Assembly (NCBI GenBank): GCA_903909435.1
Contig: CAIVVT010000216.1
Span: forward strand, 1-39,771
Length of the DNA stretch: 39,771 nucleotides
Source: an uncultured Acidobacteriia bacterium
Lineage (GTDB): Bacteria; Acidobacteriota; Terriglobia; Bryobacterales; Bryobacteraceae
Direction of reading: 5' to 3'
The translations under genes were made by a program, and so were the position numbers. Positions 24,523-32,458 of the stretch are shown in pieces. The notes below the pieces were generated by a model. That model searched no databases. It saw only the letters and a program-made list of their open reading frames with translations, and was not told where the DNA came from. The stretch's first letter is position 1. Each line of letters opens with the position of its first letter.

Positions 24523-26450
24523 GACCATAGTCCGATCTCCACTTCAGAGATAGGCCGTTCCAGCTTGGAGCATTCCGCGCGCGCGGCCCGGGCCAGATGA
24601 GCCATGTTGACCGACCCGCCTGACTCCGCTGCTAAGAAGGCCGCCGAGAGGGCGATATTGCGGATGTTGCCGCCCGCCATGTTGAGTTTGGCCAGCTTGT
24701 CGAATTGCAGGGGCTCGACTGGCGTCTGCGGAGGGAACACACGCTTCCAAATCTCACGCCGTTGATCCTGGTCGGGGAATGGGAACTGAACGATGAAGCG
24801 TAGACGCCGCAGGAAAGCCGGGTCCACGGCACTCTTCAAATTCGTGGTGAGAATCGCCAGCCCGTTGTAGCATTCCATGCGCTGCAAGAGGTAGCTCACT
24901 TCGATGTTGGCGTAGCGATCGTGGCTGTCCTTCACCTCGCTCCGCTTACCAAAAATCGCGTCGGCCTCATCGAACAACAAAACGACGCCCCCCTCCTCGG
25001 CGGCATTGAAAACGCGGCTCAGATTCTTTTCCGTCTCCCCTATATACTTACTGACCACCTGGCTCAGATCGACGCGGTAAAGATCCAATCGCAGTTCGTT
25101 CGCGAGCACCTCGGACGCCAGCGTCTTGCCCGTTCCGCTTGGGCCGGCGAACAGGGCGCTCACGCCCAATCCACGCTGGTCCTTGCCTCGGAAACCCCAG
25201 TCCTCATGGACCGTTCCGCGGTTGCGCGCCTGGGCGCATATCTCCTTCAGAGCCTGCGATTGAGCATCCGGCAAAACTAGATCCTGCCATGCCGACGCAG
25301 ACGCGATGCGCTGCGCCAATTCGTCAAGGCGGGGGCGGGACTGCGAGCGGCATACGCTCCACAAATCGCTCGTCAACAGGCCGCCAGTTGCCAGGGCTTC
25401 GTCCGCTACCGAACGGATTAGATGGGCACCCAGATGGAATTGCCCCACCAGCGTATCGAGTGTGCCACCCAATTCTTCCGCGCGTTCCCCCAGACAGGCC
25501 AGCCAGAGATCCTTCTGTTCCGCTGCACCCGGTTTCTCGATGTCCACCGAAAACACGGCTCGGCTTCGAACCGGTAATCGCTGGCGGCTGGCCACGAACA
25601 TCGGTCCGCGGTAGGTATCGAGCAGACGCCGGGCAGCCTCGAAGCGAATGCCTTCCCCAGCCTCCGCACCCTCGCAGTCGAGCATCAAGACGCTTTGCGT
25701 CAATGCCGTCTCGCGCTCCCAAAGTCTGCGGAAGCTGTCGAGATCGGCCGGATTTGTTGGCACGCTCTCCGCGGGCAGCCGGTAGATCTTCCAACCAAAA
25801 TGCTGACCGACTTGCGCAACGATCGAAATCTTCGCTGGCGCGTCTGCTCCGCACAGCTGCAGCAGCGGCACTTGCCTCCGCTCCTGGCAAGCCAGCAAGT
25901 GCCTGACGATTGTATCGGTGCTCGATTCGTGGGACGTTGCGAGCAGCGCCGGTCGAGCCACTGGGACCACGTAGCCTGCAAGCTGCTCGTCCAAATGCGG
26001 TACGCCGGTGAGAAAGCTCAAGGCCCACTCGCTAATACGTAGGGGGCTGGAGGTCAGTGCCGAACCGGGGGCAAGCTCAATCAATCTCCAATATCTTAGC
26101 GGCGAGGCCGGAGATACAGCCGACCAATGCGCATCGGGAAAGGCCGATAGTGCGAGGCTGAACGTTGGATACCGCTGTGAGTTATCACCTTGCGCCTCTG
26201 CGCACAAAGGCGCGAACGTGGAGTCCAATTCCATGCCCGCGCATAGCACGAGGATCTTCTGCTCGAAGCTCGACAGCCCAAATGTGGCGCTCAGTTCCTC
26301 CAGCGCACCCGCTGGTGCATCCGATGAAGCCGCGTCCTCCGGCTCCCGGCCGGCAGCGCGCGCAAGCAGACCCCGCACGCCCGACAAAGCAGTCGTCATG
26401 GGGCGTCGATTCACCACGTCTCGGTCATCTCGCTGAACTGGCGAAGTCAT
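24519..26450 (-). CDS. AAA+ ATPase of the eCIS (Afp15-like)
   Basis: A 643-residue ATPase. The C-terminal AAA module is intact, with Walker A GPSGTGKT (436-443), pore-loop/second motif SKYIGETEKNLSRVF (467-481), Walker B LLFDEAD (491-497), sensor Asn in TTNLKS (537) and arginine finger region FLRRLRF (547-553). The region at about 175-350 looks like a second, degenerate AAA module, with GADAPAKIS where Walker A should be and VLMLDCEG in the Walker B place. In Afp/PVC the Afp15/Pvc15 ATPase is not part of the mature particle and is needed for assembly or cargo loading. The ATG start overlaps the Afp16-like stop (ATGA). Confidence 0.92.
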   Translation of the reverse strand: MTSPVQRDDRDVVNRRPMTTALSGVRGLLARAAGREPEDAASSDAPAGALEELSATFGLSSFEQKILVLCAGMELDSTFAPLCAEAQGDNSQRYPTFSLALSAFPDAHWSAVSPASPLRYWRLIELAPGSALTSSPLRISEWALSFLTGVPHLDEQLAGYVVPVARPALLATSHESSTDTIVRHLLACQERRQVPLLQLCGADAPAKISIVAQVGQHFGWKIYRLPAESVPTNPADLDSFRRLWERETALTQSVLMLDCEGAEAGEGIRFEAARRLLDTYRGPMFVASRQRLPVRSRAVFSVDIEKPGAAEQKDLWLACLGERAEELGGTLDTLVGQFHLGAHLIRSVADEALATGGLLTSDLWSVCRSQSRPRLDELAQRIASASAWQDLVLPDAQSQALKEICAQARNRGTVHEDWGFRGKDQRGLGVSALFAGPSGTGKTLASEVLANELRLDLYRVDLSQVVSKYIGETEKNLSRVFNAAEEGGVVLLFDEADAIFGKRSEVKDSHDRYANIEVSYLLQRMECYNGLAILTTNLKSAVDPAFLRRLRFIVQFPFPDQDQRREIWKRVFPPQTPVEPLQFDKLAKLNMAGGNIRNIALSAAFLAAESGGSVNMAHLARAARAECSKLERPISEVEIGLWS

Positions 26451-27736
26451 GGCACGATCACTAACGGACCGCTGAACGCGTGGTTCGCATCGAACTCGAA
26501 CGGACTCTGCGCGCCGTCGACGCGCACCCTCAGAAAATACGCGCCGCTCTGCGCGCCGGGGATCGGAACCGTGACCGTGTCGCTGGGCGGTCCCGGTAGC
26601 GGCGGCGAGTCGAACTGGTAGCCAAGCGGAACACTGTTAGGCGGAGGATTGAATTGATCTAGCAGCAGTGTGACCTTCTGAGTCGATTGCACCGGCGGAT
26701 CCACCTTTACGGTGACGGAAGGTGGAGCGCTCGCGGTCGCCGGATTGAATGTGATGTCGTCTACAGGCGGCCCGCCCTTCTTTTTGACAACGGGTTGCAG
26801 TACAAACGCGGCGACGTTCGATTCGATGATCGGGCGTGGCGGGGGTGATCCCAGCACCAACTTGCGTACGATCTGCACTGAGTTCAGTCCGGCGTTGAGT
26901 ACAGGCAGCGGCACCGTCAACCGGGCGCTTGTCGATAAAAGGATGTCTGGAGCTTGTTCCGGCCCACTACCGAATCGTACAACCGCGTCCGGCGACAGCA
27001 GGTTCTGACCGCGCAGATGGATCGCGGCACCGGCGCTGTATGGCAGCATCTGCTCTTCAACCAATTCGATCACCGGCTGCTGTACGGCCAGCGCATACAC
27101 GTTGCGAGACAGGACGGGTAAGGCCGACCGGAAGGCGCCCTCGCTTTGAATCAATACCAGCGAAACCCGATAGCCCACGCTCGGCCGGTACTTCGATTGA
27201 AACGCCGTCCAGAGTTTGGACAACTCTTCAGTACTCAAAGGTTCGGGAGTGATCTTAACCAGCTCAACCTGATCGGCCAACCCGGCTGTCGCCATCTCGA
27301 TCGCAATGCGGTGAGGCAGAGTATCTGACGGGGGTGATGGCTCGAAGACTGAGCGGATCTGATCGCGTGCCGGGATGGGCGTTTCGTGGAAGGCTTGCAT
27401 CCCCAGGCCCAGTAATATCTCTGCCTGGAAATCGATTTCGCCGTAGGCCGATACGAGATAGTGCAAGTCGATGGCGAGCGGGGGACGGCCAGTCCTATTG
27501 CCACGCGCGTCCGTTGACGGCAGGCCAGCCTGACGCCAGCCCTGGTTATAAGTCACCTCATACAGGAACAGATTGAGGTGCGGGACTTCGCCGGCGCCTA
27601 CCACCACGTGGTCGGGCGGCACCGCCGTCGTGACGGCAGCTTCGAGAATCCCTGAGAGGTTCGCCGCCTGAATGCGATTGTCCAGAAGTTGCGCCAGCAC
27701 CTTCGTTGTCGCGGCGATCGCAAGGGCAGTGCTCAC
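26447..27736 (-). CDS. DUF4255 tail-terminator protein (Afp16/Pvc16-like)
   Basis: A 429-residue protein. The N-terminal DUF4255 domain (about residues 5-190) has VPHLNLFLYEVTYNQGWRQA, GRPPLAIDLHYLVSAYGE and LGLGMQAFHETP, hallmarks of the Pvc16/Afp16 N-terminal family. That family caps the distal end of tube and sheath. The region at about 215-320 has an IPT/Ig-like pattern (AGAAIHLRGQNLLSPDAVVR). The C-terminal part contains further beta repeats ending FLRVRVDGAQSPFEFDAN. The extra Ig-like modules make it longer than the cap of Afp and could project from the particle top. The GTG start overlaps the preceding gene (GTGA). Confidence 0.9.
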   Translation of the reverse strand: MSTALAIAATTKVLAQLLDNRIQAANLSGILEAAVTTAVPPDHVVVGAGEVPHLNLFLYEVTYNQGWRQAGLPSTDARGNRTGRPPLAIDLHYLVSAYGEIDFQAEILLGLGMQAFHETPIPARDQIRSVFEPSPPSDTLPHRIAIEMATAGLADQVELVKITPEPLSTEELSKLWTAFQSKYRPSVGYRVSLVLIQSEGAFRSALPVLSRNVYALAVQQPVIELVEEQMLPYSAGAAIHLRGQNLLSPDAVVRFGSGPEQAPDILLSTSARLTVPLPVLNAGLNSVQIVRKLVLGSPPPRPIIESNVAAFVLQPVVKKKGGPPVDDITFNPATASAPPSVTVKVDPPVQSTQKVTLLLDQFNPPPNSVPLGYQFDSPPLPGPPSDTVTVPIPGAQSGAYFLRVRVDGAQSPFEFDANHAFSGPLVIVP

Positions 27737-28449
27737 TGGCGGCCTCGCTGTCTCGCTCTGAGATACTCATCGAGCGAAGCCGGTTTGGCCTCAGCGACAG
27801 TCGGCGTTGCGGTTCGCGACTCCTTCGCGGTCGAAGTGACCATGCGAACATCGACTCGACCGATATGCACGCGGACCACTGGGCGCTGCGCGGAGTCCAG
27901 CGCCATGGGCCTGAGCGACGTGACCGAAGCTGCCGATAATGGCCGAAAGTTGGTGACCTGAGGCGCAGCCGGCGCTGACTGCATCAGGCGGAAGTCTTGC
28001 TCTGCCGGAGTTGGACTGAGAGTCCCGTCGAGCGCGTTTGGCGGCTGCACCTCCGTCAGACGATCTGGCGCGAAGCTCAGAGCAAGCCGGGAGACTGTTG
28101 GTTGACGCGCGGATTCGGCAACTGAATCCGTTTGAACATTGGCAATCGCACGCTCCTCGGACGGTTCTGTACGAACCTGTTGCTGCGCATCAATAGGGCC
28201 GCGATTCTGGCGCGTGCCTGACGCCTCGGGCATCGCGGCAAGGGTAGGTTGTGGCTTCGCCACTTGGGATTCTTGTTTAGGGTTCGAAGGTCTCGCTCGC
28301 GCCACAGGCGCTGCGATCTGCGGCGCGATAGCGTCTTGTCCCGGCGTCGCCGCCAGGTAACCCTGCGAAGCGAACTTCGCCTGGATCACGGGCTGCGCCA
28401 CCGGTGTGATGCCGAGGGTCCGGCCGACGAGGTTCGCAAAATAGCTCAT
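27733..28449 (-). CDS. Disordered linker protein, eCIS-associated, unknown function
   Basis: A 238-residue protein, mostly low complexity (Ala, Pro, Gln, Ser, Thr) and likely unfolded between residues about 25 and 185. Two short ends look structured. The N-terminal helix is MSYFANLVGRTLGITPVAQP. The C-terminal motif is VVRVHIGRVDVRMV, followed by ASLDEYLRARQRG. I associate that C-terminal motif with proteins found beside DUF4255 genes in other eCIS loci. The start is ATG 28449, which overlaps the previous stop as ATGA. The frame is open to 28590, but that extra part lies inside the gp26-like gene. A docking or length-setting linker is conceivable, but no function is proven. Confidence 0.7.
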   Translation of the reverse strand: MSYFANLVGRTLGITPVAQPVIQAKFASQGYLAATPGQDAIAPQIAAPVARARPSNPKQESQVAKPQPTLAAMPEASGTRQNRGPIDAQQQVRTEPSEERAIANVQTDSVAESARQPTVSRLALSFAPDRLTEVQPPNALDGTLSPTPAEQDFRLMQSAPAAPQVTNFRPLSAASVTSLRPMALDSAQRPVVRVHIGRVDVRMVTSTAKESRTATPTVAEAKPASLDEYLRARQRGRQ

Positions 28450-29165
28450 GAGCCAGTCACCATTTCGAGATACATTGCCCGGCGCGCAGGGCTGAGGCTC
28501 AGGATCTCCCTCTCGGGCCACCCGTAGGCACGCGCCAGTGTGTCCACTTCGCTCATCAACCGCTTCGCAAAGCTGTTCAGTTCGCGCCAAAAGAAGGCCG
28601 CAATATCGAGGACCTCAGCCCAGCGATGGCCGCACACCGGACATGTCACCGCCAATTCAAGATCGCCAGCAGGATCGCACTCCGCGATCGCGCGATCCAA
28701 ATTCTCCGATGACCGCTGGTCGAGTTCAGTATCGTCCCCCACAATGCAGCGGCGTAGCAGTAGTCGCTCGGCCTCGCCCGGGTCGCGCACCACTGCGATG
28801 GCGGCTAGGTCGTGGCTATTCGGCAATCTGAACCGTCGTCCGTCCGAGGCGTCAAAGACCTGGGCAGGAGCCATGGCAATCTCGAGTTCGCCGCACTCGA
28901 CAAGCGGAAGTTCGTTGATGGCAACTGCGAACTCCATGGAGCCGTTGCATGCTGGGCATTCGGCGAACGTTTCCAGCTTCGAACCAAACAGGCACTGGCG
29001 TGCCTGGAACAATAGGCTGTCGCGCATGCCTATCGGCAATTGCGCGATCGTTCTTTTCGTGCGGCCGGAAAAGGCCGCGGCGATCGTGAGAGCGCGGTCG
29101 ATGGGATGTTCCGCCAAAGCCGCCTCCCAAATCGCAAGGATCTCCTCGCTGGTCGGGCTGCGCAT
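28446..29165 (-). CDS. Zinc-ribbon baseplate protein (T4 gp26-like)
   Basis: A 239-residue protein. Two CxxC pairs, CPAC at 70-73 and CPVC at 175-178, form a split zinc ribbon around a helical insertion (LPNSHDLAAIAVVRDPGEAE with RLLLRRC). Proteins of this layout follow the sheath and tube genes in many eCIS and related tail clusters. They are described as T4-type baseplate hub or gp26/gp51-like proteins. The likely role is baseplate hub assembly. It starts 18 bp after the tube gene, with GGGGAGG about 12 nt before the ATG, and overlaps the next gene by 4 bp. Confidence 0.75.
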   Translation of the reverse strand: MRSPTSEEILAIWEAALAEHPIDRALTIAAAFSGRTKRTIAQLPIGMRDSLLFQARQCLFGSKLETFAECPACNGSMEFAVAINELPLVECGELEIAMAPAQVFDASDGRRFRLPNSHDLAAIAVVRDPGEAERLLLRRCIVGDDTELDQRSSENLDRAIAECDPAGDLELAVTCPVCGHRWAEVLDIAAFFWRELNSFAKRLMSEVDTLARAYGWPEREILSLSPARRAMYLEMVTGS

Positions 29166-29183
29166 TGTGTTGTCCGGCCTCCC

Positions 29184-29708
29184 CTAAGCCGGGTGCGTGA
29201 AGGTCGGCTCCGCCGGTTCAGTCACGTCTTCGTCGCGTTCCCATCCTTCGTTTTCCAACTTGATGTGCTGAATGGCGACGGCATTGGCGTTCGCGTCGAG
29301 ATCGGGCAGGGCCTGATACTCTGACACCCAGCAGCGGTAGATCTTATAGGCGATTGCCAGTTGTCCCGCCTCGTTGTACATCTCGAGCGTGATGTCTTTG
29401 CGGAAGTCCTTGAGCGACACTTCCGCGCCGAGGCCCGCACCGTAGTTCCACACTTTGTTGGCCCACTGCTCGAACGCCACGTCGTTGGTCACCCCTCGCT
29501 CCAGTGTGATCGCGTCGTATTCGGTTCGGCCGGGTGATTTTCGCGTGCTGCTCGGATCGCCCCCTTCGCGGTGTTTTACCACCTCCGTGGATCGCTTTAG
29601 TGCGCTGACCTTGCTGATGCCCGCGACGTAGCGACCGTCCCACTTGAGCCGGAACTTGAAGTTCTTGTAGGGATCGAATCTCTGTGAATTTACGCTGAAT
29701 TGTGCCAT
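29184..29708 (-). CDS. Inner tube protein (gp19-like, Afp1/Pvc1-like)
   Basis: A 174-residue protein of the phage tail tube gp19 family. Its signature is FDPYKNFKFRLKWDGRYVAG with ISKVSALKRSTEVVKHREGG, then GRTEYDAITLERGVTNDVAF and the final IQHIKLENEGWERD. Hexameric rings of this protein stack into the lumen that carries cargo. Only one tube gene is present, whereas Afp and PVC have two or three. The Shine-Dalgarno is strong (GGAGGAG, 5 nt before ATG), matching the need for many copies. It lies 19 bp after the sheath gene. Confidence 0.94.
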   Translation of the reverse strand: MAQFSVNSQRFDPYKNFKFRLKWDGRYVAGISKVSALKRSTEVVKHREGGDPSSTRKSPGRTEYDAITLERGVTNDVAFEQWANKVWNYGAGLGAEVSLKDFRKDITLEMYNEAGQLAIAYKIYRCWVSEYQALPDLDANANAVAIQHIKLENEGWERDEDVTEPAEPTFTHPA

Positions 29709-29727
29709 AACGACTCCTCCGGGTCTG

Positions 29728-32004
29728 CTAAACGGCGATTTGTCCGGCCATCTGCTGCAACTGGATAATCACGAATTCGGCCGGCTTGAGCGGGGCGAAT
29801 CCAACGACGATATTCACGATGCCAAGGTTGATATCGTTCTGCGTGGTTGTCTCGCTGTCACACTTGACGAAGTACGCCTGGCTCGGAGTCTGCCCCTGGA
29901 ATGCGCCTTGTCGGAACAGCGTCTGCATGAACGCACCGATGTTCAAGCGGATCTGCGCCCAGAGCGGCTCGTCGTTCGGTTCAAAGACCACCCACTTGGT
30001 CCCACGGTACAGGCTCTCTTCGAGGTACAGCGCCAGCCGTCGCACCGGGACGTACTTGTATTCGGAAGCGGCGGCGTCGGCGCCCAACAACGTCCGAGCT
30101 CCCCAGGACACCACCCCGTAAACGGGGAAGAGGCGCAGCGCGTTGAACCCCAGCGGATTGAGCGAACCGTTTTCTCCATCGGTAAGCACGTAGTCCAAAC
30201 CTTGTGCGCCCAAGATGTTAGCTTCGGTTCCGGCGGGCGCCTTCCACACGCCGCGCGAGCTGTCGGTTCTGGCGTACAGTCCCGCCAGCGAACCGGACGG
30301 TGCAGTCTTGCGGAGTTTTCCGCCGTTCAGCGGATCCCCAATCTTGATCCACGGCCCATAGATCGCCGCGCTGCTGGTCTTGGGCACACCCGCACCCTGG
30401 ACCAGAGTCGCTAACTTGTCGGGAGTGGCGGCCGTGGGGTCCGAATCCACAATCAGAAACGCCCTGCGGCTGGCGCAATATGCGGCGGCGTCAATCAGCG
30501 TACTCGAATCGGTCACGCCGGCCAGCACCATCAAGTTGAAAATATCGACCGATTCCAACGCATAAATCCCGCCGCGAGACGACGGGCTGGGCACGAATGC
30601 GGAGTAAATGGTAGAAGCGTTGTAGGGATCGTCGTTGCCAGCGCTCAGCGCTTCATTGAGCGGGTGCGTCGAGGTTCCGGTCAGCAATCCGAGCCCACTC
30701 GCCAGATCGGTCGCCAACCCGGCGGAAACGGTGACCGACGAGCCGCTACCTGCAGATCCGGACGTCAAGACCAGGCGGTCGCCGCTGCCCGCCACCGCGG
30801 CCGTGAAGTTCTTATAAGCCGGGACGGCGGGTCTGAGTGCCCGCACTTTCGCCTGAATCCTCGCCGCCATGTCGGCCAGTTGTGTGGCCAGCGTACCAGC
30901 TGCGATCGCCGGCCCGCCGGGGACTACCGTGTCGGGGCCATTGCCGTCCAAACTGATCTGAAAACGATCCGCGGCGGCACTCGGAAGCCCAGTGATGTTG
31001 CCCGCCCCGATCGCCGCGCCCGTGAGCGCAGCGGAAACCGGGACCGGCTTCGGACGAAATGCAGCCGCAGCGTCCTGCTCCACGCCACCGTTGAGCGCAC
31101 CCAGTTTCAGGATTGCGGTCGCGTCGTTTCTGGCTCCGGCCAGAACGCGCACCGACGAAGTCTCACCAGTACTCCCGGAGGTCAGCACCAGTTGGTTTGA
31201 TCCGGCTCCCCCCACCACCGCCTTGAAAGACGTCTTGGTTGCCGCATCCGAGCTGCCTGCACGCACCTGGGCCTGAATCGCGGCCGCAATTCCAGTCAAG
31301 CCGCCCGCGATGTCGGCCGGCGCCAGGATTACGGCAACCGCGGGCAGACCGTCCACGACAACCTGAATCTGGTTGTGCTGCGCATTCAGCCCGCTGATGT
31401 CGGTGACCGCCCCTCCAGTGCTGGTACCCGTACCGCTGATCGCCAATCCCGCGTGCCGCTTGGCGGTCACAAGGGCGGAAGTGCCAGTGACCACCGCTTC
31501 GACAAACCGCCCGTCGGCGGAGTTCATCGACAGGTTGGCGAACTGCTCGACCAACTGGTCCGCAGGGCTGTCCGGGGACTGATACTTCAACGTCAGATTG
31601 AACGTGCTCGCCGGGTTGCTGGTCTGGTAATCGACGGTGACCTGGATGTTGTTCCCGGCTTTGCCGCCATCGACTGCGGTCAGGTCCAGGACTTGTGCCG
31701 CTGTCGCGCTGAGCAGAGTGTCGGACGCATTCACGACATTCGTGGCCACACGCACGACCCAAGCCTCGCTCCCGCCATTCAAGAAGAACTGGCGAACCGC
31801 GTAGCTCATTTCCGAACTGGCGTCGAGCCCCCCGAACGTGCGATCGAAATCGGAAGCACTGAAGACATGCGTGGCCACGTTAATCGGTCCACGCTTGGCG
31901 GCGCCGATAAAGGCCGCCACCGACGTGCTGACGCCTGTAATCGTGCGGACGCCGCTCGGGATCTCCTGAATGTAAACACCTGGGTATGTCGGACTAATTG
32001 GCAC
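29728..32004 (-). CDS. Contractile tail sheath protein with large insertion
   Basis: A 758-residue sheath protein. Residues 1-95 are the sheath N-terminus (YPGVYIQEIPSGVRTITGVS, FFLNGGSEAWVVRV). Residues about 460-758 are the conserved C-terminal sheath domain (YRGTKWVVFEPNDEPLWAQI, LNIGAFMQTLFRQGAFQG, NIVVGFAPLKPAEFVI), which forms the contractile mesh. Between them lie more than 300 extra residues that contain two tandem copies of one domain (about 211-303 and 347-442). Afp2/Pvc2-type sheaths are much shorter. This is the only sheath gene here, so every subunit must carry the insertion. The start is GTG 32004 with AGGAG 7 nt upstream. It is the first gene of the operon. Confidence 0.94.
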   Translation of the reverse strand: MPISPTYPGVYIQEIPSGVRTITGVSTSVAAFIGAAKRGPINVATHVFSASDFDRTFGGLDASSEMSYAVRQFFLNGGSEAWVVRVATNVVNASDTLLSATAAQVLDLTAVDGGKAGNNIQVTVDYQTSNPASTFNLTLKYQSPDSPADQLVEQFANLSMNSADGRFVEAVVTGTSALVTAKRHAGLAISGTGTSTGGAVTDISGLNAQHNQIQVVVDGLPAVAVILAPADIAGGLTGIAAAIQAQVRAGSSDAATKTSFKAVVGGAGSNQLVLTSGSTGETSSVRVLAGARNDATAILKLGALNGGVEQDAAAAFRPKPVPVSAALTGAAIGAGNITGLPSAAADRFQISLDGNGPDTVVPGGPAIAAGTLATQLADMAARIQAKVRALRPAVPAYKNFTAAVAGSGDRLVLTSGSAGSGSSVTVSAGLATDLASGLGLLTGTSTHPLNEALSAGNDDPYNASTIYSAFVPSPSSRGGIYALESVDIFNLMVLAGVTDSSTLIDAAAYCASRRAFLIVDSDPTAATPDKLATLVQGAGVPKTSSAAIYGPWIKIGDPLNGGKLRKTAPSGSLAGLYARTDSSRGVWKAPAGTEANILGAQGLDYVLTDGENGSLNPLGFNALRLFPVYGVVSWGARTLLGADAAASEYKYVPVRRLALYLEESLYRGTKWVVFEPNDEPLWAQIRLNIGAFMQTLFRQGAFQGQTPSQAYFVKCDSETTTQNDINLGIVNIVVGFAPLKPAEFVIIQLQQMAGQIAV
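30679..31374 (-). repeat. Tandem domain duplication inside the sheath
   Basis: Codons 211-303 (31374-31096) and 347-442 (30966-30679) encode the same pattern: a beta strand ending in VDG or LDG, a helix (GIAAAIQAQVRA versus DMAARIQAKVRA), a strand FKAVV or FTAAV, and then a diagnostic LVLTSGSTGETSSVRV versus LVLTSGSAGSGSSVTV. The helix plus 'LTS..(T/A)G..SSV.V' pattern resembles the flagellin-hook IN motif of flagellar cap proteins. That link is an inference from pattern only. Confidence 0.75.
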
Positions 32005-32023
32005 AAACGCTCCTCCCCACGGA

Positions 32024-32052
32024 AGCTTAAATGCGAATCAGGTCCTTGTCAA
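32024..32052 (-). promoter_or_regulatory. Candidate sigma-70 promoter of the eCIS operon
   Basis: On the minus strand a perfect -35 TTGACA (32047-32052) is followed after exactly 17 bp by TAAGCT (32024-32029), a weak -10 that shares three of six bases with consensus. Transcription would begin near 32017, giving a very short leader just covering the AGGAG before GTG 32004. The location is right for driving all 18 genes. The weak -10 and short leader keep this tentative. Confidence 0.35.
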
Positions 32053-32078
32053 TCGCGAAAATGCAAATTCCGGATTTT

Positions 32079-32360
32079 TGCTATTTCGAGGGTTCTCGTT
32101 GTAAATTGTGTACTATTTCGTGAATTAAACATTGACACCCTTAATGCGGTAAGTGCTCGCTCGTATCAATTCCTGAAAAGTCTCGCCTATCTGCCTGAGC
32201 CACAAGGACATAGGGCGATACATGGCGTAGAAGTCATTCCACAGGCTGGCGGAGCGGCGGAGGATGCCGAGACGGCCCATAACATAGTTACAGACCCGCT
32301 TATCTATTAATGGGCTGGCAGACAGACGCACTAATCGGACATAAACATCTGCTATTTCGA
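32079..32360. repeat. Repeated TGCTATTTCGA words, candidate operator sites
   Basis: The 11-mer TGCTATTTCGA occurs exactly at 32079-32089 and 32350-32360, and its core CTATTTCG occurs again at 32113-32120. All copies are on the same strand, upstream of the sheath promoter. Repeated words in an otherwise gene-free spacer suggest binding sites for a regulator. No regulator gene is present in the window. Confidence 0.3.
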
Positions 32361-32458
32361 ATCCATCACAAACCGCCAAACACTAGGATTAAATACAGTT
32401 TGTTCATCGTGTTCGTGCAGGGTATCTACGTGCCTCGAAGGGCCGACAGGACAGTTCG

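Larger units (their letters stand above)
32005..32458. other. AT-rich spacer upstream of the eCIS operon
   Basis: The largest gene-free stretch in the window. By hand count 32041-32160 is about 41% G+C, far below the coding DNA around it. It holds the candidate sheath promoter, repeated TGCTATTTCGA/CTATTTCG words and little else. An 84-codon open frame on the minus strand (32125-32379) has no recognisable domain. The drop in G+C may reflect a regulatory region, a transfer junction or both. Confidence 0.6.

Noticed and set aside
30679..31374. Assembly error causing a duplicated stretch in the sheath
   Set aside because: The two copies are similar in protein pattern but clearly diverged, so this is an old domain duplication.
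8802..32004. Prophage
   Set aside because: No terminase, portal, capsid, integrase, holin or lysin genes. The AAA+ ATPase, DUF4255 and DUF4157 genes are eCIS hallmarks.
8802..32004. Type VI secretion system
   Set aside because: There is no TssJ/L/M membrane complex, TssB/C split sheath or ClpV. The sheath is a single phage-type protein.
32125..32379. 84-codon open frame on the minus strand in the AT-rich spacer
   Set aside because: No good ribosome binding site and no recognised domain, and it overlaps the repeated words. It could be a remnant, but there is not enough to call a gene.
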